Positions 45,149 through 55,018 of a stretch of 64,000 nucleotides of DNA are shown here, piece after piece. A model generated the notes under the pieces. That model did not search any database, was not told where the DNA came from, and worked only from the letters and a program-made list of their open reading frames with translations. The translations under genes and the position numbers were made by a program. Location of the stretch: contig CAVVPZ010000008.1 of assembly GCA_963750255.1 (NCBI GenBank), positions 620,001-684,000 on the forward strand. The letters run 5' to 3'. Position 1 is the first letter of the stretch, and every line of letters starts with the position of its first letter. Source of the stretch: DATLED01 sp963750255. Lineage in GTDB: Bacteria > Actinomycetota > Acidimicrobiia > Acidimicrobiales > CADCTF01.

Positions 45149-45946
45149 ATGCCCACCACCACCGTGTCGCCCACCGAGGCTCGCTTCGGCCGGCTCCAGG
45201 CCGAGGTCGACGGCCTCGTCCACCGACACCCGGTCGTTGCCGACAACGCCTATACCCGCTGGTTCGCCACCGGAGCGGCGTGTGGTGCCGAGGTTCGCCA
45301 CCTGACCGTGCAGTTCAGCGTGTTCTCGCACCTCTTCGTCGAAGCCCAACTCCGCAAGGTGATCAACGCCGCCGACCTCGACACCTACCGGGCGGGCAAG
45401 GAAATTCTCATGAACGAACTCGGCGTCGTCTTCAGTGGCCACGCCGACGCCGAGGGGATCTCGACCACCGGCACGGTCGACGGGAGCCGCTACTCCCACC
45501 GTGCCGCCCACTTCGAATGGCTGGTGCGGTTCGCCGCGCCGCTCGGTCTCGGCTTCGACGACCTTGGCAAGCGGCGGCATGCCACGACCGCGACGCAGCA
45601 CTTCTGCGACGAATTGCTTCGCATCTACGGCTCCGACGATCCCTCGACCGCCGAGGGCGCGTCGTATGCCGTCGAGAACTGGGCCGCGGCCGGCTTCTGG
45701 AAAGAGCTGATCGCGGGCCTGCGGAAGTTCGGCGAACGCGAGTGTCCCGACCTTCACCTCGGGTTCTGGACCTGGCACGACCGGGTCGAAGATCAGCATG
45801 CGCTGCACACGGCCGACGAACTGGCCGAAGCGGTCGAACTCCCCGGCTTCGACGAACAGCGGTTCCTCGCCGGCGCGGCGGAGATGCTCGACGGGGTGTA
45901 CGCCTTTTGGACTGGACTCGATGACGACCGTCGGAGCGGGCGATGA
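45149..45946 (+). CDS. Heme-oxygenase-like diiron protein (HDO/TenA-like fold)
   Basis: A 265-residue all-helical protein resembling the iron-containing redox (HDO) family. The ATG at 45149 has GAGGAGG eight bases upstream. Candidate metal ligands are E90 (MNELG), H121 (AAHFEWL), E176 (ENWAAAGFW) and the last-helix cluster H210/E214/D215/H217/H220 (TWHDRVEDQHALH). HDOs oxidatively cleave or hydroxylate small amines and acids. The gene is translationally coupled to an HPPD-family dioxygenase (ATGA) and divergent from Lrp, suggesting joint action on an amino-acid-derived substrate. TenA- or PqqC-like non-metal function is an alternative. Confidence 0.65.
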   Translation: MPTTTVSPTEARFGRLQAEVDGLVHRHPVVADNAYTRWFATGAACGAEVRHLTVQFSVFSHLFVEAQLRKVINAADLDTYRAGKEILMNELGVVFSGHADAEGISTTGTVDGSRYSHRAAHFEWLVRFAAPLGLGFDDLGKRRHATTATQHFCDELLRIYGSDDPSTAEGASYAVENWAAAGFWKELIAGLRKFGERECPDLHLGFWTWHDRVEDQHALHTADELAEAVELPGFDEQRFLAGAAEMLDGVYAFWTGLDDDRRSGR

Positions 45947-47094
45947 CCGCCATCGAGGTCAGCGCCGCCGACCGGCTGGCAAGAGACGCCGTTCCGAGCC
46001 CAGCGAGCTATTTCGAAGGCTGGGATCACATCGAGTGGTGGGTCGGCAACGCCCGCCAAGCGGCTCACTTTCTCGCCTCGGCGTTCGGTTTCTCCATCAC
46101 CGGATATGCCGGACCAGAGACCGGGGTGCGCGACCGCGTGTCCTATCTCTGCGAGCAGGGATCGATCCGCTTCGTCATGACCGGTGCTCTCTCGGCCTCG
46201 AGCGAGATCGCTCGCCACGTGCGCACCCACGGCGACGGGGTGCGCTGCCTCGCCGTCCGGGTCTCCGACGCTGGCGCGTGCCATGACTCTGCCGTGGCCC
46301 GCGGCGCCATCAGCCTCCGTTCGCCGTCAGTGTCATCGGACGGCGATACCGAGGTCGTCCGCGCCGCCGTCGCGACGTACGGCGAGACCGAGCACGAGTT
46401 CGTCGAACGCCGCGGGGCAGGAGGCCGCTTCCTGCCCGGTTTCGACCACGACACGGAGGACCTTCCACCACGAGTGCCCGGTCCTCCTGTCGGGCTCGAC
46501 CGGGTCGATCATTGCGTCGGCAACGTCGAGTTGGGGTCCCTCGACAATTGGGTCGACTTCTATCGAGGCACGCTCGGATTCGACGCGCTGGTGCACTTCG
46601 GCGACGACCAGATCTCGACGGAGTACTCGGCGTTGATGTCGACGGTGGTGTGGGACGGCTCCAAGGTGGTGCTGCCCATCAACGAGCCCGCTCACGGCAA
46701 ACGGAGGAGCCAGATCGAGGAGTACCTCGACTTCTATGGCTCCGCCGGAGTCCAACACCTGGCCCTTCGCACGGATGACATCGTGGCGTCCGTCGCGGCT
46801 CTTCGCGACCGTGGCGTGCGGTTTCTCCGTGTGCCGTCGACGTACTACGACGACGCCCGCCAGCGTCTCGGCGATCTCGACCTGCCCTGGGTTGAGCTCG
46901 AGCGTCTCGGCATCCTCGTCGACCGAGACGCCGATGGCCACCTTCTCCAGGTCTTCTCCGAGACCGTGACCGATCGACCGACCGTGTTCTTCGAGATCAT
47001 CCAACGCGAGGGCGCCAAAGGGTTCGGTGCCGGCAACTTCAAGGCCTTGTTCGAGGCCATCGAGCGTGAGCAAGAGCGCCGAGGCAACCTCTAA
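45943..47094 (+). CDS. hppD: 4-hydroxyphenylpyruvate dioxygenase family protein
   Basis: A 383-residue intact HPPD-fold enzyme with two VOC domains. The Fe(II) triad is visible as H190 (LDRVDHCVGN), H272 (GVQHLALRT) and E351 (TVFFEIIQREGAKGFGAGNF). The start (YFEGWDHIEWWVGNARQAAHFL) and the C-terminal gate helix match HPPD. The related hydroxymandelate synthase shares the fold and substrate, so the product could be homogentisate or 4-hydroxymandelate. No homogentisate dioxygenase gene is nearby. The gene is coupled to the HDO-like gene, and its stop overlaps the convergent RHH gene stop by two bases. Confidence 0.85.
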   Translation: MTAIEVSAADRLARDAVPSPASYFEGWDHIEWWVGNARQAAHFLASAFGFSITGYAGPETGVRDRVSYLCEQGSIRFVMTGALSASSEIARHVRTHGDGVRCLAVRVSDAGACHDSAVARGAISLRSPSVSSDGDTEVVRAAVATYGETEHEFVERRGAGGRFLPGFDHDTEDLPPRVPGPPVGLDRVDHCVGNVELGSLDNWVDFYRGTLGFDALVHFGDDQISTEYSALMSTVVWDGSKVVLPINEPAHGKRRSQIEEYLDFYGSAGVQHLALRTDDIVASVAALRDRGVRFLRVPSTYYDDARQRLGDLDLPWVELERLGILVDRDADGHLLQVFSETVTDRPTVFFEIIQREGAKGFGAGNFKALFEAIEREQERRGNL

Positions 47095-47267
47095 TCCGAA
47101 CGGCGTCTCGGCGGCGGCTTGCGTTGTCGTCCGGCACGGCGGACGGCGTCGCTCAGAAGGTATTCGATCTGTGCGTTGACCGAGCGGAGATCATCGGCCG
47201 CCCACTGCTCGAGGGCCCGATGGAGGTCGGGCGAGATGCGCAGCAGGAACGACTTCCGCTCGGGCAC
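47091..47267 (-). CDS. Small ribbon-helix-helix (Arc/CopG-like) protein
   Basis: A 58-residue protein read from the minus strand: GTG start at 47267, TAG stop at 47091-47093. It begins MPERKSFLLRISPDLHRALE and continues with WAADDLRSVNAQIEYLLSDA, then a Lys/Arg/Pro-rich tail. The RxSFLLRIS beta-strand followed by two helices is the Arc/CopG ribbon-helix-helix pattern of DNA-binding repressors. It starts two bases after the SPFH gene stop (TGACCGTG), so both are one operon. The near-perfect palindrome at 48153-48180 in front of the operon is its likely target. Confidence 0.8.
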   Translation of the reverse strand: MPERKSFLLRISPDLHRALEQWAADDLRSVNAQIEYLLSDAVRRAGRQRKPPPRRRSD

Positions 47268-47269
47268 GG

Positions 47270-48139
47270 TCAGTAGAGCGAGCCGGCGTTGACCACGGGC
47301 TGGGCGCCACGGTCGCTGCAGAGCACGACCAAGAGGTTCGAGACCATGGTCGCCTTCCGCTCCTCGTCGAGTTCGACGATGTTCTGCTCGCTCAACATCT
47401 GCAAGGCGTGATCGACCATCCCGACGGCGCCCTCGACGATCAGCTTGCGGGCCGCGACGATTGCGCTCGCCTGCTGGCGCCGCAGCATCTCGCCGGCGAT
47501 CTCGGGCGCGTACGCCAGACGGCGCAGCCGCGTGTCGAGCACCGAGACGCCTGCGACCTGGAGCCGTTCCTGCAACTCGTTCTGCAGGGTGAGCGCCACC
47601 TGGTCGGCATCGGCACGGAGGGAGAGTCCCTCCTCTTCGTAGTTGTCGTAGGGGAACTCGCTGGCAACGTGCCGCACGGCGGTCTCGGTCTGGATCGACA
47701 CGAAGGCCTCGAAGTCCTGCACGTCGAACAGCGCCTTGGAGGTGTCGACGACCTGCCAGTTGATGACAGCGGCGATCTCCACGGGGTTGCCTACGGCATC
47801 GTTGACCTTGAGGATGTCGCTGTCCTGGTTACGGATGCGGAGGCTCACGGTCTGGCGCGTGCACAGCGGGTTGGCCCAGAACAGGCCGTTGGCGCGCACG
47901 GTGCCCGCGTATCGCCCGAACAGGACCAGCACCTTCGACTCGTTGGGCTGCACGATGAACAGCCCGCGGGCAAGGAGAACCCCGAGGATCGAAAGGGCAA
48001 CGGCGACGAGTGCGCCGGCTGGCTGTTGTTGGTTGGCGGCGACGGCGAAGCCGGCCAGCGTGCCGAGACCGCAGGCGATGACGAGCCCGATGAACAACGG
48101 CGCCGACTGTGGGTGCCGCTCCCGCTCCAGGGTTTCCAT
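47270..48139 (-). CDS. SPFH-domain membrane protein (RHH-linked type)
   Basis: A 289-residue intact protein with two membrane helices (about 14-35 and 42-60), then an SPFH domain (GLFIVQPNESKVLVLFGRYAGTV, ESEFPYDNY-like segment at VASEFPYDNYEEEG, RLQVAGVSVLDTRLRRLAYAPEIAGEMLRRQQASAIVAAR). It differs from the QmcA-like SPFH at 28.6 kb in having two helices and no NfeD. It ends VVNAGSLY. The operon partner is a ribbon-helix-helix protein. Role is presumed membrane scaffolding; the link to a DNA-binding protein is unexplained. Confidence 0.88.
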   Translation of the reverse strand: METLERERHPQSAPLFIGLVIACGLGTLAGFAVAANQQQPAGALVAVALSILGVLLARGLFIVQPNESKVLVLFGRYAGTVRANGLFWANPLCTRQTVSLRIRNQDSDILKVNDAVGNPVEIAAVINWQVVDTSKALFDVQDFEAFVSIQTETAVRHVASEFPYDNYEEEGLSLRADADQVALTLQNELQERLQVAGVSVLDTRLRRLAYAPEIAGEMLRRQQASAIVAARKLIVEGAVGMVDHALQMLSEQNIVELDEERKATMVSNLLVVLCSDRGAQPVVNAGSLY

Positions 48140-48152
48140 GCTCCTGCTCCGC

Positions 48153-48180
48153 TCTATCGATGTGATATCACATTGATAGA
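48153..48180. promoter_or_regulatory. 28-bp near-perfect palindrome, putative RHH operator
   Basis: TCTATC-G-ATGTGA/TATCACAT-T-GATAGA: a 28-bp inverted repeat with a single mismatched pair, including the perfect 14-mer ATGTGATATCACAT. It is AT-rich in a GC-rich genome and lies 14 bases before the SPFH ATG. It is also 41 bases before the divergent LLM gene start, so a bound regulator could affect both. Confidence 0.75.
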
Positions 48181-48221
48181 TGCTCGACCGACGGCTGTCA
48201 ACCGGTTCCTAGGATGCCGGC

Positions 48222-49195
48222 GTGACCAAGCCCTTCCGCTTCGCCGTGCAGACCTCGACCGCCGCCGATGGGAAGGCGTGGCGGGAGAAGGCCCGAAAGA
48301 TCGAGTCCCTCGGCTACTCGACCCTGTACATCCCGGACCACTTCGGTGACCAGTGGGGCCCGATCGTCGGCATGACGATCGCGGCGGAGGCGACGACCAC
48401 CCTCAACGTCGGCGCCCTGGTCTTCGACAACGACTACCGGCACCCGGTGGTGCTGGCCAAGGAGATCGCCACCCTTGACCTGGCCAGCGAAGGTCGGGTC
48501 GAGTTCGGAATCGGCGCTGGCTGGATGAAGAGTGACTACGACGAGTCGGGCATGGACTACGACCGCCCCGGGGTGCGGATCGAGCGGATGGTCGAGGGTC
48601 TCGCCGTCATGAAGCAGCTGTGGCGACGGGTGCGTCGACGCTCGACGGCAAGCACTATCGGATCACGGGGGCCCAGGGACTGCCCGCGGCCAGCGGGCGC
48701 GACCGGTCGGCCCAAGATCGTGATCGGCGGCGGCGGGCGCAAGCGTGTCTGTCGCGTCGCCGCTCGTGCAAGCCGACATCGTGGGCGTCAACCCAAGTCT
48801 GCGGCCGGCGCCGTGGACGCCGGAGGTGGCCGAGTCGGCCGATCGCCGAGCTGTACGAGCGAGCGGATCGGCTGGATCAGGGAGGCGGCCGGCGACCGCT
48901 TCGACGACCTCGAGCTGCAGGTGCCTGACCTTCATGGTCGCCGTCGACGACGATCGGGACGAGGTGGCCTATGAGAATGGCGCCGCTGCTTCGGCCTGAC
49001 CCCGGCCGAGGCCGCCGACGTCCCGATCGCACTGGCCGGGACGCGTCGACGAGATGTGCGACAACCCTCGAGCGCCGGCGGGACGAGTACGGCTTCAGCT
49101 ACGTCGTGGTCCACGAGCCGGAGATGGAGGCGTTCGGCGAGGTCGTGAGCCGTCTCGCCGGCACCTGGACGCGCACCACCCCGCCCTCCTCATGA
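48222..49195 (+). CDS. F420-dependent LLM-class oxidoreductase (six or more frameshifts)
   Basis: A luciferase-like monooxygenase-fold protein. GTG 48222 gives VTKPFRFAVQTSTAADGKAWREKARKIESLGYSTLYIPDHFGDQWGP, close to the TIGR03621 group of actinobacterial F420 enzymes. Other pieces are ASEGRVEFGIGAGWMKSDYD, LDGKHYRITGAQ, PKIVIGGGG, VQADIVGVNPSL and the terminal RRDEYGFSYVVVHEPEMEAFGEVVSRLAGT. Breaks cluster from 48625 to 49060. A -10-like TAGGAT lies seven bases before the GTG, suggesting a leaderless message. The stop lies within the terminator hairpin. Substrate unknown. Confidence 0.8.
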
Positions 49196-49212
49196 GGCGG
49201 GCGGGGTGGTGC
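49173..49212. terminator. Bidirectional hairpin terminator
   Basis: Perfect 14-bp arms GCACCACCCCGCCC and GGGCGGGGTGGTGC around a 12-base loop that itself contains the palindrome CCTCATGAGG. It lies between the convergent LLM gene and the LPXTG gene stop at 49231. There is no long U-tract. Confidence 0.75.
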
Positions 49213-49230
49213 TTGCCGAAGCGCTGCCGG

Positions 49231-51153
49231 TCAGGCGGCCCCGAGCCTGCGCAGTCGGCGTAGGCCGGCGAACCCGGCGAGAGCGAGGACGCCCGCGGCG
49301 GCGAGAGCGCCACCCTCAGCGCCACCGGTGCGAGGCAGTTCGGGGGGGAGAGGAGGAGCTGGGGTCACGGCCGGCCCACTGAAGCGGGCTTGGCCGGTGA
49401 GACCGATCCCACCGCCACCGGATCCACCACCGGCGGTGTTGTTGCCGGCCAAGCCGGCGAGGCCGAAGAGACCGTTGCCGCCGAGCGCATTGCCCACGGC
49501 GTTGGCTTGCGCCTTGCAGTTGGCCGGCGTCGCGGTGACGTCGGCGACGTCCTGTAGCTCACCCTCGGTGGCGTCGCTCAGCAACTCGACGACGACCTTG
49601 GCCTCGAGCGGGGGCTGTCCGGGGGTGTAGGAGCCGATGTCCGGGAATGTGACGACGTCGCCGGCTACCTGCCCGACCTGGCCCGTCGGCCCGACGCCGC
49701 TCAGCACCTTGAATCGGGGATTGCCCGACTTGATCGACGTGGTGTCGACGACCTTGATGGCGGTCAGATCGCAGGGGAAGGGCACCAGGACCCCCGAGGT
49801 CGTGGGGATCGTGATGGTGAAGGTGACCTTGTCTCCCGCCTTCGCCGTGGCCGGCGTGACCGACTTCTGCACGGGGATCTCGCAGTTGATGCCGCCGGCC
49901 GGGACGACCGTCTTGGCCTCCATGTGGCCGAGGCGCAGGTCGAGGGCATTGAGTCCCGACGCAGGCTGTCCGGGCTGGAGAACCCGGACGCGGACGACAT
50001 CGGCGGCAGCCGACACCTGCGTGTCGGTCACGGTCGGCTTCGACGCCGCGTCGGGGTTGGCGTTGGGAGCGGCGATCGCTCGGGGATCCTCGCCGATGGC
50101 CACCGACAGGAGTTGGGCCAAGGCCGGATCGAGCACGAAGCCCGCCTTGCCGAAGAGTTGTTCGGTGGAGAGCACGGTCGTGATGGTGGGGTTGCCGTTG
50201 GCGGCGCCCTGGATGATGCGCAACACCGGGACGCTCGCCCCGCCGGAGGCAGGCGCATAGGAGAGCTTCCCTCCGCCCGCCTTGCCGGTGGCCACAGCTC
50301 GCAAGATGAACTCGCCAAGCACTTCGATGGTGATGTCGTTCTCGGGAATCGTGTCGGGCGGGATGTTCAGGCGGACCGGTGCGACGGTGATTCGGGTCTC
50401 GCTGGCCAGCCCGCAGGTTCCGTCGCCGTTGTTCACGAGGTAGCTGGTCGACAGCGACTGCGACGTGGTGCGCTCGCCGCTGGCGGCCTTGGTATCGGTT
50501 GACACGACTGGCCCCGTCAGGCGGCCGTCAGGTCCCGATGCGCCCACGCCGAGCAGCTGGACGTCGTCGGCGAAGCCGAGCCCAAAGCCGAGCGGGTTGC
50601 CGAGCATCGACAGGGTCGAGTCGGGGTTCCACATCGCTTGGGCCTGACCTCGGAGGGCGGCGGCGTAGGCGACTTGGCTCACACCCTGGGCAACCAGGTC
50701 CTTGGTCACCACCGCCGTCTGCACGCTGTTGGGAGCACCTGCGGCGGGCGTGAGTGGCGAGGCTCCGGCCTCGGCGAAGCCTCCGAGGATCGCCTGGTTG
50801 GTGCCCGGATCGACCGGCAACGACTTCCCGATCCCCACCTCGAGACCCGATCCCCGTCCGAGGGCTTCGCGGTCTGCGTTGGCACCCTGGACCGAGAGGC
50901 CAAGTTCGTTCACGACCGGGGTGGCCTGGCCGACGGAGTTGACCGAGGCACCCGAGAACGCCACGGACGTGTCGGCAACGAGCGGCCCCGGAGCGCCGAT
51001 TTGGACGGCGTTCACATGGAGCGCTGAACCAGTCGCGTAGCCGGAGAACGCCGAAGATCCTGGTGGCGTCGCGGCTCCGAACGCGGCCGGTGGGGTCACG
51101 AGCCCGACCACCCCCACGAGTCCGAGAACCCCCATTGACCATCGTCGCCGCAT
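49231..51153 (-). CDS. Secreted cell-wall-anchored protein with LPXTG-type signal
   Basis: A 640-residue intact exported protein. ATG 51153 follows GAAAGGTG and opens a signal peptide (MRRRWSMGVLGLVGVVGLVTPPAAFGA). The middle is Gly/Ala/Thr-rich beta-type sequence, with a DUF11/adhesin-like module at about 420-560 (VQKSVTPATAKAGDKVTFTITIP). The C-terminus has a Gly-rich linker, Pro-rich PAPPLPPE, LPRTG at 606-610, a hydrophobic stretch and the basic tail RRLRRLGAA: a sortase sorting signal. It resembles choice-of-anchor-type surface proteins of Acidimicrobiia. No sortase gene is in the window. Function probably structural or adhesive. Confidence 0.75.
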   Translation of the reverse strand: MRRRWSMGVLGLVGVVGLVTPPAAFGAATPPGSSAFSGYATGSALHVNAVQIGAPGPLVADTSVAFSGASVNSVGQATPVVNELGLSVQGANADREALGRGSGLEVGIGKSLPVDPGTNQAILGGFAEAGASPLTPAAGAPNSVQTAVVTKDLVAQGVSQVAYAAALRGQAQAMWNPDSTLSMLGNPLGFGLGFADDVQLLGVGASGPDGRLTGPVVSTDTKAASGERTTSQSLSTSYLVNNGDGTCGLASETRITVAPVRLNIPPDTIPENDITIEVLGEFILRAVATGKAGGGKLSYAPASGGASVPVLRIIQGAANGNPTITTVLSTEQLFGKAGFVLDPALAQLLSVAIGEDPRAIAAPNANPDAASKPTVTDTQVSAAADVVRVRVLQPGQPASGLNALDLRLGHMEAKTVVPAGGINCEIPVQKSVTPATAKAGDKVTFTITIPTTSGVLVPFPCDLTAIKVVDTTSIKSGNPRFKVLSGVGPTGQVGQVAGDVVTFPDIGSYTPGQPPLEAKVVVELLSDATEGELQDVADVTATPANCKAQANAVGNALGGNGLFGLAGLAGNNTAGGGSGGGGIGLTGQARFSGPAVTPAPPLPPELPRTGGAEGGALAAAGVLALAGFAGLRRLRRLGAA

Positions 51154-51306
51154 GTATTCGCACCTTTCAGGTGATTTCGCTGCTGCCCGCAGTGTTCGAC
51201 GCTGCAGCTTCGTGTCCAAAATTCGCTCAGATGAACCTAATAGGGCAAATTACCCATCTGCCGCGGTGGTCTATCGGCATGCCTCCGGCTGCACTTGACT
51301 GGAAGG

Positions 51307-51915
51307 GTGCCGACAGCCAGTCGAAGCGTGGGACTCCTGGGGGGCACGTTCGATCCCGTCCACATCGGCCACTTGGCGGCAGCCTCGGAGGTGCGGGCGG
51401 TGTTGGGCCTCGACGAGATCCGCCTGGTGGTCGCCGGTGTCCCGTGGCAGAAGGTCGACGACCGGCAGATCACGCCGGCGGCGGACCGCCTCGCCTTCGT
51501 CGAGGCCGCCGTCCGGGGGGTCGAGGGAATCGTGGCCTCCGACATCGAGGTCGTCCGCGACGGACCCACCTACACAGCCGACACCCTGGCTGAGATCCAC
51601 GCTTCCGAGCCGGAGGCCGAACTCTTCTTGGTGCTCGGGGCCGATGCCGCTGCGCTGCTCCCGACCTGGGAGCGCCCCGAGGAGGTACGCCGGCTGTGCA
51701 CCCTGGTCGTCATCGACCGACCCGGCGCCGTCTCCATCGCCCCGGACCGGCTGCGGGACGAGGGGTGGCGGGTCGAAACGGTGGTCGTGCCACACCTCGC
51801 GATCTCATCAACCGACCTCCGCGCCCGGATGGCGGCCGGACGACCCATCGATTTTCTCGTCCCCGAGGCGGCCGTGCGGGAGATCAAGGCCCGAGGTCGG
51901 TACGCTCGTCGGTAG
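51307..51915 (+). CDS. nadD: Nicotinate-nucleotide adenylyltransferase
   Basis: NadD transfers AMP to nicotinate mononucleotide in NAD synthesis. It has the nucleotidyltransferase motif GLLGGTFDPVHIGHLAAAS and the C-terminal ISSTDLRARMAAGRPIDFLVP, the canonical NadD pattern. The GTG at 51307 (MPTASRSVGLLGG) is preferred; TTG 51295 would add four residues. No strong ribosome-binding site separates them. The gene is followed immediately by rsfS (TAGATG). It normally follows proA, which here is 28 kb away. Confidence 0.94.
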   Translation: MPTASRSVGLLGGTFDPVHIGHLAAASEVRAVLGLDEIRLVVAGVPWQKVDDRQITPAADRLAFVEAAVRGVEGIVASDIEVVRDGPTYTADTLAEIHASEPEAELFLVLGADAAALLPTWERPEEVRRLCTLVVIDRPGAVSIAPDRLRDEGWRVETVVVPHLAISSTDLRARMAAGRPIDFLVPEAAVREIKARGRYARR

Positions 51916-52323
51916 ATGACGACGCGCCGATCCAGCACCATCGACGAGGTTCGCACCTGGGCCTCGACCGCAGCCCGTGCCGCCGACGACAAGAAGGCGA
52001 CCTCCACCGTCGTCTTGGAGGTCGGCCCGATTCTGGCCATCACCGACGCGTTCGTGATCACCTCGGCCGGCAACTCCCGGCTCGTGAAGACGATCGCCGA
52101 GGAGGTCGAGCGCCAGGTCAAGGCGGCCGGAGGGCCTGCGCCCCTGCGAATCGAGGGCCTCGACGACGCACGATGGGTGCTGGTCGACTACGGCGACTTC
52201 GTCGTGCACGTCTTCCTCGACGAGGTGCGGGACTACTACGAACTCGAGCGACTCTGGTCCGACGCCGCCCCGATCGACTGGGCGTCGTTGGCCGCCGAAC
52301 TGCCGGCCGCCGCCGGCGAGTAA
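51916..52323 (+). CDS. rsfS: Ribosomal silencing factor RsfS
   Basis: RsfS binds L14 and blocks 30S/50S joining during starvation. It has 135 residues with the DUF143 signature: ASTAARAADDKKATSTVVLEVG, ITDAFVITSAGNSRLVKTIAEEVE, RIEGLDDARWVLVDYGDFVVHVFLDEVRDYYELERLWSDA. The ATG directly follows the nadD stop. The frame is intact. The pair nadD-rsfS is near-universal in this lineage. Confidence 0.95.
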   Translation: MTTRRSSTIDEVRTWASTAARAADDKKATSTVVLEVGPILAITDAFVITSAGNSRLVKTIAEEVERQVKAAGGPAPLRIEGLDDARWVLVDYGDFVVHVFLDEVRDYYELERLWSDAAPIDWASLAAELPAAAGE

Positions 52324-52345
52324 GGCGCTGATTTTCCGACGGACG

Positions 52346-52419
52346 TGGACCTGGGGGGATTTGAACCCCCGACCTTCACCATGCCATGGTGCTGCGCTAC
52401 CGAGCTGCGCTACAGGCCC
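52346..52419 (-). tRNA. tRNA-Ala (anticodon GGC)
   Basis: The minus strand folds as a full cloverleaf: acceptor GGGCCTG / CAGGTCC, D-arm GCGC-AGCTCGGTA-GCGC, anticodon loop ATGGCAT with anticodon GGC, T-arm GGGGG-TTCAAAT-CCCCC and discriminator A. The acceptor contains a G3-U70 wobble, the identity element of alanine tRNAs. The anticodon stem has a terminal G-A mismatch. The 3' CCA is not encoded. The gene is antisense to the rsfS-leuS gap. Confidence 0.9.
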
Positions 52420-52487
52420 GTCAGGGCGCACACCGTAGCACCGGGGCAAGGGCCGAATTGCACGCCGGCGGGCATCAGCGGCGGCTC

Positions 52488-52493
52488 TAGCAT
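52488..52493 (+). promoter_or_regulatory. Probable -10 element (TAGCAT) for leuS, near-leaderless
   Basis: TAGCAT ends eight bases before the leuS ATG, so the transcript would start at or next to the start codon. No T-box leader or Shine-Dalgarno is present between the tRNA and leuS. Confidence 0.4.
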
Positions 52494-52501
52494 CGGCGCC
52501 C

Positions 52502-54924
<2,423 letters not shown>

Positions 54925-55018
54925 CGGGTCGACGGGTGGAATAGCGCTCAACGGGGCATGGTTGGAACCACGCTGCCCTACTTTTGTCCCCGTTCGGGGT
55001 GGCACCGGAGCGTCCAGC

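Noticed and set aside
47091..48139. Toxin-antitoxin pair (RHH plus SPFH)
   Set aside because: SPFH proteins are not known toxins and the RHH gene is second in the operon. The RHH is better read as an autoregulator.
52346..52501. T-box riboswitch upstream of leuS
   Set aside because: The only structured element is the tRNA-Ala on the opposite strand; no specifier loop or T-box sequence is present, and the promoter-like box is too close to the ATG.
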